Both the position numbers and the translations under genes were made by a program. Source: an uncultured Spartobacteria bacterium (GTDB taxonomy: Bacteria; Verrucomicrobiota; Verrucomicrobiia; Chthoniobacterales; UBA6821). Taken from it: a stretch of DNA of 40,309 nucleotides. Below are positions 19,178-28,111 of this stretch, one piece after another. The stretch covers positions 1 to 40,309 of the forward strand of contig CAIKFI010000046.1 in assembly GCA_903826635.1 (NCBI GenBank), written 5' to 3'. A model generated the notes under the pieces. It was not told the DNA's origin and did not search any database. It was given only the letters and a program-made list of their open reading frames with translations. Positions within the stretch are counted from its first letter, which is position 1; each line of letters starts with the position of its first letter.

Positions 19178-20473
19178 TTATTTGAACATCAATCTGCAGA
19201 TTACAAGCGAGGCTGTCACACCCGCCGCATCCGCAAGCAAACCGGCCGCGAGAGCATGACGCCCATGACGAATACCGACTGATCCAAAGTAAACGGCAAG
19301 GACATAGAGGGTTGTTTCCGTCCCGCCGAGAATGGTTCCGGCTAACTGGGCGGCGTAACTGTCCGGACCGCAAGACTTCACAATTTCAGCAAAGAGTCCA
19401 GTGGCGGCGCTTCCGCTGAGAGGACGCACCAACACAAGGGGCAGAACCTGCGTCGGAAGTCCAATTCGATCAAGCAAGGGTGCCAGGATATACGTGATGT
19501 CGTCGATCCCGCCGGATGCTCGGAAGATTCCGACGGCAACCAGAATGGCCACTAGGTAGGGAAAGATTCGCAGGGCCACTTGCACCCCTTCCTTGGCACC
19601 CTCAATGAACTCCTCATAAACAGGGACGCCGCGCATGGCCGCATACAAAGGAAAAAATCCAATCATGAAGGGGATCGCCACCAAAGAGAGCGACTGGATG
19701 CATGAAATCATGACGGTCACCCCCGCTGTCCTTGTCGCCACAAGATGGCAGATACATCCGATAAAAAGGGTCAAGTAGATGAGGAGAACCAGACTCTTCC
19801 AGAGTCCCAAGCGCGGAAGATTCGTGGGAACAATCGAATCTAGATTTACCGGTTTCAAATGGAGGGGCTCAACGGGAACCGGTTTCAGGGCAAAGCAGGG
19901 AAGTCTCTGAAGCAGCTTCACGGCAATAATGGCGGTAAAAAAGGAGCAGGATGTGGCAACCAGCGCCGTTCCGATGATTGATGTGGGATGGCTGGCTCCT
20001 GCGGCTGCAAGCAAGGCAACTGCAGTGGCCGGGATCAGCTGGACAGAGCTCGTGTTGATGGCAAGGAAAGTGCACATGGCGTTGGAGGCGGTGCCCGGTC
20101 GGGAATTGAGGGATTCAAGTCCCTGCATGGCCCGTAATCCCATCGGCGTCGCTGCATTACCGAGGCCGAGCATGTTGGCGGCCATATTCATCACCATGGC
20201 ACCCATGGCCGGATGATCCGCTGGAACATCGGGGAAAAGTCTTCTTAGAACGGGGCGCAAAAAAGCTGCAAGTTTTTCCACGGCTCCTGATTTTTCAGCC
20301 AGACGCATGATGCCCAGCCAGAATGCCATGAGAGCTCCCAAGGGTAGGGCGATGCTCATGAGGGAGGTTTTGCAGGCCTCAAAGGTCGCGATCGTGACCG
20401 CCTCGGTCCGCCCTGTGCAGACTCCAAGCAGAACCCCGCAAAGGATAAGCCCAAGCCATAAGTAATTCATCAC
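19178..20473 (-). CDS. SpmA-SpmB-like fusion (nucleoside recognition domain membrane protein)
   Basis: MVMNMAANMLGLGNAATPMGLRAMQGLESLN (SpmA-like) and C-terminal RPLSGSAATGLFAEIVKSCGPDSYAAQLAGTILGGTETTLYVLAVYFGSVGIR (SpmB-like). Confidence 0.88.
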   Translation of the reverse strand: MMNYLWLGLILCGVLLGVCTGRTEAVTIATFEACKTSLMSIALPLGALMAFWLGIMRLAEKSGAVEKLAAFLRPVLRRLFPDVPADHPAMGAMVMNMAANMLGLGNAATPMGLRAMQGLESLNSRPGTASNAMCTFLAINTSSVQLIPATAVALLAAAGASHPTSIIGTALVATSCSFFTAIIAVKLLQRLPCFALKPVPVEPLHLKPVNLDSIVPTNLPRLGLWKSLVLLIYLTLFIGCICHLVATRTAGVTVMISCIQSLSLVAIPFMIGFFPLYAAMRGVPVYEEFIEGAKEGVQVALRIFPYLVAILVAVGIFRASGGIDDITYILAPLLDRIGLPTQVLPLVLVRPLSGSAATGLFAEIVKSCGPDSYAAQLAGTILGGTETTLYVLAVYFGSVGIRHGRHALAAGLLADAAGVTASLVICRLMFK

Positions 20474-20572
20474 ATGCCTCTTCTAAAGGATATGGGGCCG
20501 CTGTAAGAGAAAAAAGGAGAGTATTGAATCAAGTTTTCCCGTGGCAGGATCGCCGTGATCGGTTAAAAGAGA

Positions 20573-21145
20573 ATGATGTCTGTTTGCTCTGATCGTTGGA
20601 TTCGCCGGATGTCCCTTGAAAAAGGGATGATAGAACCGTTTATCGATGGCCAGATCCGTTCCTCTGCAGATGGGGGACGTGTCATCAGCTACGGTCTCTC
20701 AAGTTATGGTTATGATCTAAGGGTGGCCGATGAATTCAAGGTTTTCACCAACGTCTACAGCGCTATGGTCGATCCCAAGGAGTTTGACGAAAAGTCTTTC
20801 GTCGATCTGAAGACCGATGTCTGCGTGGTTCCGCCCAATTCCTTCGCACTGGCCCGCAGTGTTGAATATTTTCGCATCCCCCGCGAGGTCCTTACAATTT
20901 GTGTGGGCAAGTCCACCTATGCCCGCTGTGGAATCATTGTCAATGTCACTCCTTTCGAACCGGAATGGGAGGGCCATGTGACCCTTGAAATTTCAAACAC
21001 GACTCCGCTTCCCGCAAAGATTTACGCCAATGAGGGATTGGCGCAGGTTGTCTTTTTTGAGGCCAATGATCCCTGCGAAATCAGTTATGCCGATCGCTCC
21101 GGCAAGTATATGAAGCAACAGGGGATCACCGTCCCCCGGATGTGA
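20573..21145 (+). CDS. dcd: dCTP deaminase
   Basis: [74 protein letters not shown]. Confidence 0.96.
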   Translation: MMSVCSDRWIRRMSLEKGMIEPFIDGQIRSSADGGRVISYGLSSYGYDLRVADEFKVFTNVYSAMVDPKEFDEKSFVDLKTDVCVVPPNSFALARSVEYFRIPREVLTICVGKSTYARCGIIVNVTPFEPEWEGHVTLEISNTTPLPAKIYANEGLAQVVFFEANDPCEISYADRSGKYMKQQGITVPRM

Positions 21146-21547
21146 TGATGTGAGGATCTGATTTCGGAGACTCGAGGCTTGGATTCTCCCGGAATTTCTT
21201 GAGAGTATCGTCATCCCACAATCCCTTGGTGTGTCTCATACCTGTTCACCAAGTCGCTCTCAACCACCGCCATCGAATACCCCACCAGTTGCTTCCTGGC
21301 TCTGGAAGTGCCGCCTCGGCCAAAGGTGCCATCGCTCCGCTCCTCTCCAAGACGTCATTCATCAGCTTCATAGCGCCGCGTGCCGTCAATTTCTGGTCGA
21401 TGGCGCTCAATCTCGAAATGCGGGTTCACCATCCGGGTGAGCGTCCCTACTCTGATATCGTCAAGCTATCGCAAAATCTAGGCTGAACGATTTCCTTTGG
21501 GCGGGAGCCATCCGATCCATTGTCCCAAAAAACTTGATACGATTTCC

Positions 21548-21573
21548 GGTGCTTCCTTGGAGAAGGAAGCGCC
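21548..21573 (-). terminator. Hairpin immediately 3' of cysE
   Basis: ggtgcttcctt ggag aaggaagcgcc: 11 bp stem with one wobble; T-run only about 15 nt further on the minus strand. Confidence 0.5.
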
Positions 21574-21576
21574 TTA

Positions 21577-22530
21577 TCAGATCATGAAATCGATCTCATC
21601 GTCCGAGATCTGAACCGTAATCACCGATGTTTTCTTCCCTTTCTTATCAAGGCGGTTCTGAACCTGTTCGGCCCTTACGAGAAGAGTGTCGGGAGGAATA
21701 CTCTTCATCAGGAAGACATTGGCGCCAATGGTGCTTCTTGCTCCGATCACGGTATCCCCTCCCAAGATGATTCCATTGGGATAGATGACGACGTTGTCCT
21801 CAACCTTGGGATGCCGTCTGGTTCCCTTGATGATCTCACCGTGTTCGTCCTTTTGAAAACTTCGGGCACCAAGGGTGACCCCATGGTAAAGTTTCACTCT
21901 GTTTCCGATCTCACAAGTCTCTCCGATCACGACTCCCGTTCCATGATCGATAAAAAAATGTGAGCCAATCGAGGCTCCTGGATGGATGTCGATCCCCGTC
22001 CTGCTGTGAGCCCATTCCGTCATCATGCGAGGAAGAAGGGGAACGCTCTCTTTATAGAGCAGGTGGGCCACCCTCTGGATGGCCACCGCTTCGAGGCCTG
22101 GGTAGGCGAGCACGATTTCTTCAAGGCTACGTGCTGCAGGGTCGCCCGCATAAGCCGCCTCCACATCGGTTTTGAGCAGGGCACGGACCAGCGGGATGCC
22201 CTCAAAGAAATGCTCGGTGATGGCAATGGCTTCGGAACGGAGCGATTTCGCATCAAGTTTGTTTTCGGTTCTGATTCTCAGGCTGACAGAGATGATCTCC
22301 TCAAGTTGATCGGAAATGCTGTCGATGATCTCCTGGGCCGCAGCCGGGAGTTCCTCCAAGGAGACGGCCTCCTCCGAAAAGAATCCCGGGAAAAGAAGAT
22401 GCAGGAGTTCATTGCAGAGAGAGTCAATGGAGCGCTTGGAAGGTAGATTCGCTCTGTCCAAGTGATTGATTCCACCGCTCTGCCTGTAGGAGGAGAGGAT
22501 AGGTTCCAGAAGATGCTTCCGGGAAGTCAT
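21577..22530 (-). CDS. cysE: Serine O-acetyltransferase
   Basis: GIDIHPGASIGSHFFIDHGTGVVIGETCEIGNRVKLYHGVTLGARSF; hexapeptide repeats. Confidence 0.95.
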   Translation of the reverse strand: MTSRKHLLEPILSSYRQSGGINHLDRANLPSKRSIDSLCNELLHLLFPGFFSEEAVSLEELPAAAQEIIDSISDQLEEIISVSLRIRTENKLDAKSLRSEAIAITEHFFEGIPLVRALLKTDVEAAYAGDPAARSLEEIVLAYPGLEAVAIQRVAHLLYKESVPLLPRMMTEWAHSRTGIDIHPGASIGSHFFIDHGTGVVIGETCEIGNRVKLYHGVTLGARSFQKDEHGEIIKGTRRHPKVEDNVVIYPNGIILGGDTVIGARSTIGANVFLMKSIPPDTLLVRAEQVQNRLDKKGKKTSVITVQISDDEIDFMI

Positions 22531-22640
22531 TCCTCGATACTACCCGTTTCAATCTGCCTTTGCGAGCAATTGTACTCTTCCCCTGGTGTCTCGGATTCCG
22601 AGAATTTCCATTCCAGTTACTCATTGATTGATGGGGACGT

Positions 22641-22669
22641 TTGACATCCTTTCAATCTGTGACTATTTG
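22641..22669 (+). promoter_or_regulatory. Candidate sigma70-like promoter upstream of the DUF2090-like gene
   Basis: TTGACA, 17 nt spacer, TATTTG; -10 is a poor match. Confidence 0.35.
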
Positions 22670-22749
22670 ATTCTCTCTGCTGTTGGTTAACTGCTACACG
22701 GAAAGAAATTCCCTCCCGCAATATACAGAACAAAAAGACTTCCCTTACT

Positions 22750-23667
22750 ATGACTCCAGGTTACGACAAAAAACTCTATCTTCTCGCCTTCGATCATCGA
22801 GGTTCGTTTGAACACGGACTCTTCGGTGCCACTCCTCCCGTCTCAGAGGAAATCAGGGCCAAAATCATCGACCTGAAAAAGATCATTTTCGAGGCCAACC
22901 AGTTGGCTATTGCCGGGGGGGCGCAAAAAGACATCTCAGGAATCCTTGTGGATGAGGAGTTCGGCACCGAAGTGGCTCACATGGCTATCGCCGACGGAGT
23001 CCCTCTAGCCATGCCTGTCGAGCATTCCGGCCAGGAGGAGTTTGAATTCGAATACGGCTCCGATTTCGGGAGCCATATTGAGGCGTTTAATCCCACCTTC
23101 GCAAAGGTGCTTGTTCGTTATAATCCTGAAGGTGACTCTGCCCTGAACGAGCGTCAGACAGCCCGACTGGCCACGCTCAGCCGCTGGCTCAGGGAAAAAG
23201 GGAGAAAACTCCTCTTTGAACTCTTGGTTCCGGCAACGACCAAGCAGCTCGATCATTTTGAAGGCCACCAGCGTGAGTTCGACACGCAACTTCGCCCCCA
23301 GCTCGTTCTTGAGATCATCCGCCGCATGCAGGCCGCTGATGTCGAAGCCGATATCTGGAAGATCGAGGGATTGGACTCCTCGGAGGCCTGTGACGCCGTG
23401 GCCAAGCAGTCAAGGGCTGGGGGCCGTGACGGGGTCAAGTGCATCATTCTTGGGCGTGGTGCCGATTTGGATCAGGTGCTGACATGGATCAAACTGGCCG
23501 CCCCGGTGGAGGGCTTTGATGGGTTTGCCGTGGGACGTACTCTCTGGCAGGAAGCACTCAAAGGCTTCGTAGCCGGCAATCTATCGCGCGGGGATACTGT
23601 CAAGACAATTGCCGATCGCTACCTCTCCTGCATCAGGACTTACGAGGCGGCCTCTTCCGGCAAGTAA
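22750..23667 (+). CDS. DUF2090 / IolC C-terminal-like aldolase-fold protein
   Basis: KKLYLLAFDHRGSFEHGLFG; LVDEEFGTEVAHMA; MPVEHSGQEEFEFEYG; KVLVRYNPEGD; GRGA..FAVGRTLWQEAL. Confidence 0.8.
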   Translation: MTPGYDKKLYLLAFDHRGSFEHGLFGATPPVSEEIRAKIIDLKKIIFEANQLAIAGGAQKDISGILVDEEFGTEVAHMAIADGVPLAMPVEHSGQEEFEFEYGSDFGSHIEAFNPTFAKVLVRYNPEGDSALNERQTARLATLSRWLREKGRKLLFELLVPATTKQLDHFEGHQREFDTQLRPQLVLEIIRRMQAADVEADIWKIEGLDSSEACDAVAKQSRAGGRDGVKCIILGRGADLDQVLTWIKLAAPVEGFDGFAVGRTLWQEALKGFVAGNLSRGDTVKTIADRYLSCIRTYEAASSGK

Positions 23668-23704
23668 GCCTCTTAAAAAAACAAGCGACACGTTCCCTTC
23701 AACC

Positions 23705-24523
23705 ATGACATCTCCCAACGATATCCGCATGATGATTGCCGATGTGGACGGCACACTAGTCACCCAGGAAAAAGTTCTCACCGAGAGAGCCATTGCCGCC
23801 GTTAAAAAACTTCATGAAGCGGGTGTTCTTTTTGCCGTCACGAGTGGTCGTCCACCACGGGGTATGTCGATGCTGATTGACCCCCTGAAGTTAACGACGC
23901 CTATTTCCGGATTCAACGGAGGCATTGTCGTTGACCCTGAAATGAACGTTATTGATCAGAAGGTGATTCAGGCGGATCTCGTTGGTCCGATGTACCAACT
24001 TCTCAAATCACACTCGCTTGATATTTGGGTTTATCAGGGTGCCAAGTGGTATGTCGGGAATCGCAAGGCGTCTCATGTGGACCGGGAGGCCTGGACGGTG
24101 AAGTTTGAGCCGATTGTGGTCGATGACATCGAATCCATCACCGACAACATCGCGAAAATTGTCGGCGTAAGCGACGACCTAGCTGCTATCCAGACGGCCA
24201 CAGAGGCTGCTCATAAGGAGTTCGGTTCTCATGTTTCGGCGGAGCCTTCCCAGCCCTATTATCTCGACATCACACATCCCGAAGCCAACAAGGGCTCGAC
24301 TGTTGAGTATCTTTCGGCCAAATACAATATTCCTTCCTCTGCCATCGCAACGATCGGAGACATGCCGACTGATGTCATGATGTTCAAGCGCTCCGGGGTG
24401 GGGATTGCCATGGGCAACGCAAAGCCTGATGTGCAAAATTCGGCCACTGAAATCACTCTCTCCAACGAGGAGGAGGGATTTGCCTTTGCCGTGGAACGCT
24501 TTATTCTAGGATTGCAGGAATAA
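23705..24523 (+). CDS. Cof-type HAD-superfamily phosphatase
   Basis: MMIADVDGTLVTQEKVLTERAIAAVKKLHEAGVLFAVTSGRPP; IATIGDMPTDVMMFKRSGVGIAMGNA; ATG 23705 preferred. Confidence 0.92.
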   Translation: MTSPNDIRMMIADVDGTLVTQEKVLTERAIAAVKKLHEAGVLFAVTSGRPPRGMSMLIDPLKLTTPISGFNGGIVVDPEMNVIDQKVIQADLVGPMYQLLKSHSLDIWVYQGAKWYVGNRKASHVDREAWTVKFEPIVVDDIESITDNIAKIVGVSDDLAAIQTATEAAHKEFGSHVSAEPSQPYYLDITHPEANKGSTVEYLSAKYNIPSSAIATIGDMPTDVMMFKRSGVGIAMGNAKPDVQNSATEITLSNEEEGFAFAVERFILGLQE

Positions 24524-24547
24524 CCAGTCCGCTGGCTTTTCCGCTAC

Positions 24548-25081
24548 TTATCTGTTCCATGGGGCTTTTACGAGCAACAACCCCATGCCGCAGCAGTCGG
24601 TGATTCCGGCAAAGAGGAGTCCGGCGCCAACGAATGCTGAAAGGGCAAGAAATCCCGGATAAACAGTTAGTGATAGGATAATTCCCACGAGAACAAGGCC
24701 GCCGGCTCCAATCCTGACCTGACGTTCGATGCTGAGAGACTTCTTTCCGGAGGAAACGACGGGATAACCGTCAGCAATCCACGCAATGGTTCCACCCTCA
24801 ATGATGCTGATACTCGTAAATCCGGCTTCAACAAAAGCTCCGGCAGCCACCTTTGCCCGAGAACCTCTCTCACAGATCAGATAGACGGGGCAATCCCTAT
24901 GAATCTTGAGACTGTTGAAAAGTGTCGATGATTTGATCGTTTCGAGCGGCATGTTACGAGCACCGACCGCATGAACTCCCTCAAATTCAGGAGGGGTGCG
25001 AACGTCGAGTAGGATCGGTGCGGGGTGTGTGTGCACCAGTAAGCTGAACTGGCGGGGATCTATACCTGTGAATTGGGGCAT
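24548..25081 (-). CDS. Rhodanese domain fused to DUF2892-like membrane domain
   Basis: ILLDVRTPPEFEGVHAVGARNMPL; VYLICERGSRAKVAAGAF; C-terminal two TM helices; ATG at 25081. Confidence 0.85.
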   Translation of the reverse strand: MPQFTGIDPRQFSLLVHTHPAPILLDVRTPPEFEGVHAVGARNMPLETIKSSTLFNSLKIHRDCPVYLICERGSRAKVAAGAFVEAGFTSISIIEGGTIAWIADGYPVVSSGKKSLSIERQVRIGAGGLVLVGIILSLTVYPGFLALSAFVGAGLLFAGITDCCGMGLLLVKAPWNR

Positions 25082-25159
25082 GACCAATTATAAGATACCC
25101 TGAATCAGAAGTGAAATCTTCAGAATTGGCAGCGAAGGTTGTCTTCGAGTTTTATTTCC

Positions 25160-26479
25160 TCAAATCGCAAAATCGCGATACTCCGGACGTGCCACTTCAG
25201 TTGGTGGAAGCAGCATTCCGGCCGCCACGGTGGCATTGGTTCCTGGTTCGATCAGGATGAAGGATCCGGTAAGTCGGTTTGTGGCATAACCGTCGTAGAT
25301 AATCGGTTTGGCCGTTTTGAGACGGATCTCACCGATGTCATTCATGGCTAAATCGGAGACACCAGTTTCCTTATCAAGGGTGGATATGTTGATCTTGTGA
25401 TCGATCGATAAAATAGCGGCCTTAACCGTCTGGTTAGTGTGCTTGAGAAAATATTGCTTTCCGGGAGTGAGAGGTCGCGGATTCATCCAACAGATCTTCG
25501 CATGGAGTTCCGAGGCCGCTCCGGGAAGATCTTCGGCATCGACGATCGTGTCTCCACGACTGATGTCCAGGTCATGGTCTAGCACCAAGGTCACGGATTG
25601 GGGGCAGAACGCTTCATCAAGCATGCCGTCCAGCGTCCAGATCTGCTTAACCGCGGAGCTGAAACCGCTAGGAAGAACAGTCACCTTTTGGCCGACCTTC
25701 ACGATTCCTCCGGCGATTTGTCCGCTAAGGCCCCTGAAATCATGAAGTGCATGATTGGTTGGATTGTTAGGACGATTCACCCACTGGACGGGGAAACGGA
25801 AATTGCTGAGATTGGAGTCGCTTGCAATGTGGACTGTCTCCAGGTGACCAAGCAGAGTTGGACCTGGATACCAGGGAGTGTGTTCCGAAGTGGTCACGAT
25901 GTTGTCGCCGTTCAGGGCACTCACCGGAATGAATTTTACGTCCTTAATATCAAGTCTGGGGAGAAACTCCTCGAACTGATCCTTGATTTCCTGAAATCGA
26001 TCCTGACTCCAGTCCACCAGATCCATTTTATTAATGGCCACGACGAGGTGGGGAATGCGCAGAAGAGATGCAATGATGGCGTGGCGGCGACTCTGTTCGA
26101 TCACCCCCTGGCGGGCATCGATCAGGATAATCGAAAGATTCGCCGAGGACGCACCGGTGACCATATTGCGCGTGTACTGCACATGACCCGGCGTATCGGC
26201 GATGATGAATTTCCGATGGGGAGTTGCAAAATATCTGTAAGCGACATCAATGGTGATGCCTTGTTCACGTTCCGCCCGCAGGCCGTCGGTCAGGTTGGCC
26301 AAGTTAATCTGGCCGCCTCCGGTAATGTCGGCGGAGCGTTCGAGAGCCTCGATCTGATCCTCCATCAGGGACTTGGAATCATAGAGGAGTCGACCAATCA
26401 AGGTCGACTTGCCGTCATCGACAGATCCGCAGGTATTGAAGCGGAGTAAGTCGACAGGATGCGAATTTAAAGGGGACAT
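25160..26479 (-). CDS. cysN: Sulfate adenylyltransferase subunit 1 (GTPase)
   Basis: LRFNTCGSVDDGKSTLIGRLLYDSK; EREQGITIDVAYRYFATPHRKFIIADTPGHVQYTRNMVTGAS. Confidence 0.97.
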   Translation of the reverse strand: MSPLNSHPVDLLRFNTCGSVDDGKSTLIGRLLYDSKSLMEDQIEALERSADITGGGQINLANLTDGLRAEREQGITIDVAYRYFATPHRKFIIADTPGHVQYTRNMVTGASSANLSIILIDARQGVIEQSRRHAIIASLLRIPHLVVAINKMDLVDWSQDRFQEIKDQFEEFLPRLDIKDVKFIPVSALNGDNIVTTSEHTPWYPGPTLLGHLETVHIASDSNLSNFRFPVQWVNRPNNPTNHALHDFRGLSGQIAGGIVKVGQKVTVLPSGFSSAVKQIWTLDGMLDEAFCPQSVTLVLDHDLDISRGDTIVDAEDLPGAASELHAKICWMNPRPLTPGKQYFLKHTNQTVKAAILSIDHKINISTLDKETGVSDLAMNDIGEIRLKTAKPIIYDGYATNRLTGSFILIEPGTNATVAAGMLLPPTEVARPEYRDFAI

Positions 26480-26491
26480 AGACTGTATCGG

Positions 26492-27394
26492 TTAAAAATA
26501 TCCGGCCTTCTTGCGGTCTTCCATGGCCGCTTCGGAGACGCGGTCGTCGGCCCTGGATCCGCGTTCGGTGACACGTGCGGCGGCGATCTCGGCAATGATG
26601 TCATCGCAGTTGGTTGCGGGGGATTCCACGCAACCTGTGCTGATGATGTCGCCGATGGTTCGAACACGGACGACCAGATCCCTTACCTCTTCGTTTGGTT
26701 TGGCCGGCATCAGTTCCGTATCGGGAACCCACTGACCGCCACGGCGGACGCATCGGCGTTTGTGGCTAAAGTAAATCGAAGGGACTTCGAGTTTCTCCCG
26801 CTTGATGTATTCCCAGACATCCATTTCAGTCCAGTTCGAGAGGGGGAAAATCCGCATGTTTTCTCCGGGATTGAGACGGCCATTGTAAAGATTCCAGATT
26901 TCCGGGCGTTGATTCTTTGGATCCCATTGCCCGAAGCTGTCCCGGAAGCTGAAGAAGCGTTCCTTAGCCCTTGCTTTTTCCTCATCGCGGCGTGCTCCCC
27001 CGATACAACAGTCGAAGCGATATTCCTCAATGGCACCGAGAAGCACGGGGATCTGAAGTTGGTTGCGGCTGATCTGCCCGGCAGCCTGCACGGCGGTTCC
27101 CCTTTCCAGTGCCTCGTCGACGGTACGGACAATAAGCTTGGCGTTGAGTTCCTTCGCTCGGCGGTCCCGAAACTCGAGAAGTTCGGGAAACTCGTGGCCG
27201 GTCGCAACATTCAGGAAGGGCATCGGGATGTCCGATGGACGGAAGGCCTTCTCCGCAAGGCGGAGCAGACAGATCGAGTCCTTGCCACCGGAGAAGAGAA
27301 TCGACGGACGTTCAAACTCGGAGACAACCTCACGCATGATGTGGATCGCCTCCGTCTCAAGGTAATCCAGATGATCGAGATGATAACTTTTCAT
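26492..27394 (-). CDS. cysD: Sulfate adenylyltransferase subunit 2
   Basis: MKSYHLDHLDYLETEAIHIMREVVSEFERPSILFSGGKDSICLLRLA; FDCCIGGARRDEEKARAKER; ATG at 27394 preferred over 27634. Confidence 0.96.
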   Translation of the reverse strand: MKSYHLDHLDYLETEAIHIMREVVSEFERPSILFSGGKDSICLLRLAEKAFRPSDIPMPFLNVATGHEFPELLEFRDRRAKELNAKLIVRTVDEALERGTAVQAAGQISRNQLQIPVLLGAIEEYRFDCCIGGARRDEEKARAKERFFSFRDSFGQWDPKNQRPEIWNLYNGRLNPGENMRIFPLSNWTEMDVWEYIKREKLEVPSIYFSHKRRCVRRGGQWVPDTELMPAKPNEEVRDLVVRVRTIGDIISTGCVESPATNCDDIIAEIAAARVTERGSRADDRVSEAAMEDRKKAGYF

Positions 27395-27419
27395 GGGAAA
27401 AATGATGACTGAGGGAAGA

Positions 27420-28103
27420 TCAGGCCACTGATTGCGACGCTCCTCCTCCCCAACTGGCATGAAGGCCGCATTCACGTTTCTCATCGGCTTTCGCGGGATC
27501 AAAATAGTCCCATTCGTTCGGGAGTTGATGGCCTTCGAGATAGGTCTCCATCTCTTCATCGGTGAGGTAAAAAACGGGGCTGATTTTAAGTGAGCCGAAA
27601 TTTGTGTCCGAGGAAACGATGTCAAGTTCCGCACGATTGGGATTCTGTATCTTCCTTAATGCGGTGATCCAGATCGTGGGGGAGAGCTCACGCATTCCAC
27701 GCTGGAAAGGCTCGAGCTTCATTTGGGCGCTGAACCTTTTAAGACCTTCCTCATCCTCGGTGGTCGGGATCGGACCATGAATTGTATCCCGGTGGGCCGG
27801 TGTGATGAGGGGGAGATAGGCCCTCAGATTAAGATCCAACAGCGTTCTTAAGCTCTCGGCGTGGCGATAAGTTGCCGTGCGGTTGTAACCGTGATCCACC
27901 CAAAGGACGGGTATATCAGGTTGAGCCTGCGTGGCGAGATGTAGAACAACCGCCTCGTAAGGGCGGAAATTTGTCGAGACGATGGCCCGGCCTCCTGCTT
28001 TGCGCGAGAGATCAATCGCCCATCGTGTGATCTCAAGGGGCGATCTGCCTCTCAGTTCCTGATTCCAGGAATTAATCTGTTCGGGTGTCGGTAGTGGTGA
28101 CAC
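27420..28103 (-). CDS. cysH: Phosphoadenylylsulfate reductase (CysH family, PAPS-type by motif)
   Basis: IVSTNFRPYEAVVLHLATQAQPDIPVLWVDHGYN; C-terminal KRECGLH; no CC..CxxC Fe-S cysteines. Confidence 0.9.
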   Translation of the reverse strand: MSPLPTPEQINSWNQELRGRSPLEITRWAIDLSRKAGGRAIVSTNFRPYEAVVLHLATQAQPDIPVLWVDHGYNRTATYRHAESLRTLLDLNLRAYLPLITPAHRDTIHGPIPTTEDEEGLKRFSAQMKLEPFQRGMRELSPTIWITALRKIQNPNRAELDIVSSDTNFGSLKISPVFYLTDEEMETYLEGHQLPNEWDYFDPAKADEKRECGLHASWGGGASQSVA

Positions 28104-28111
28104 GGGAGGAA

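Noticed and set aside
25598-26449. 283-aa plus-strand ORF inside cysN
   Set aside because: Antisense shadow of the CysN GTPase gene
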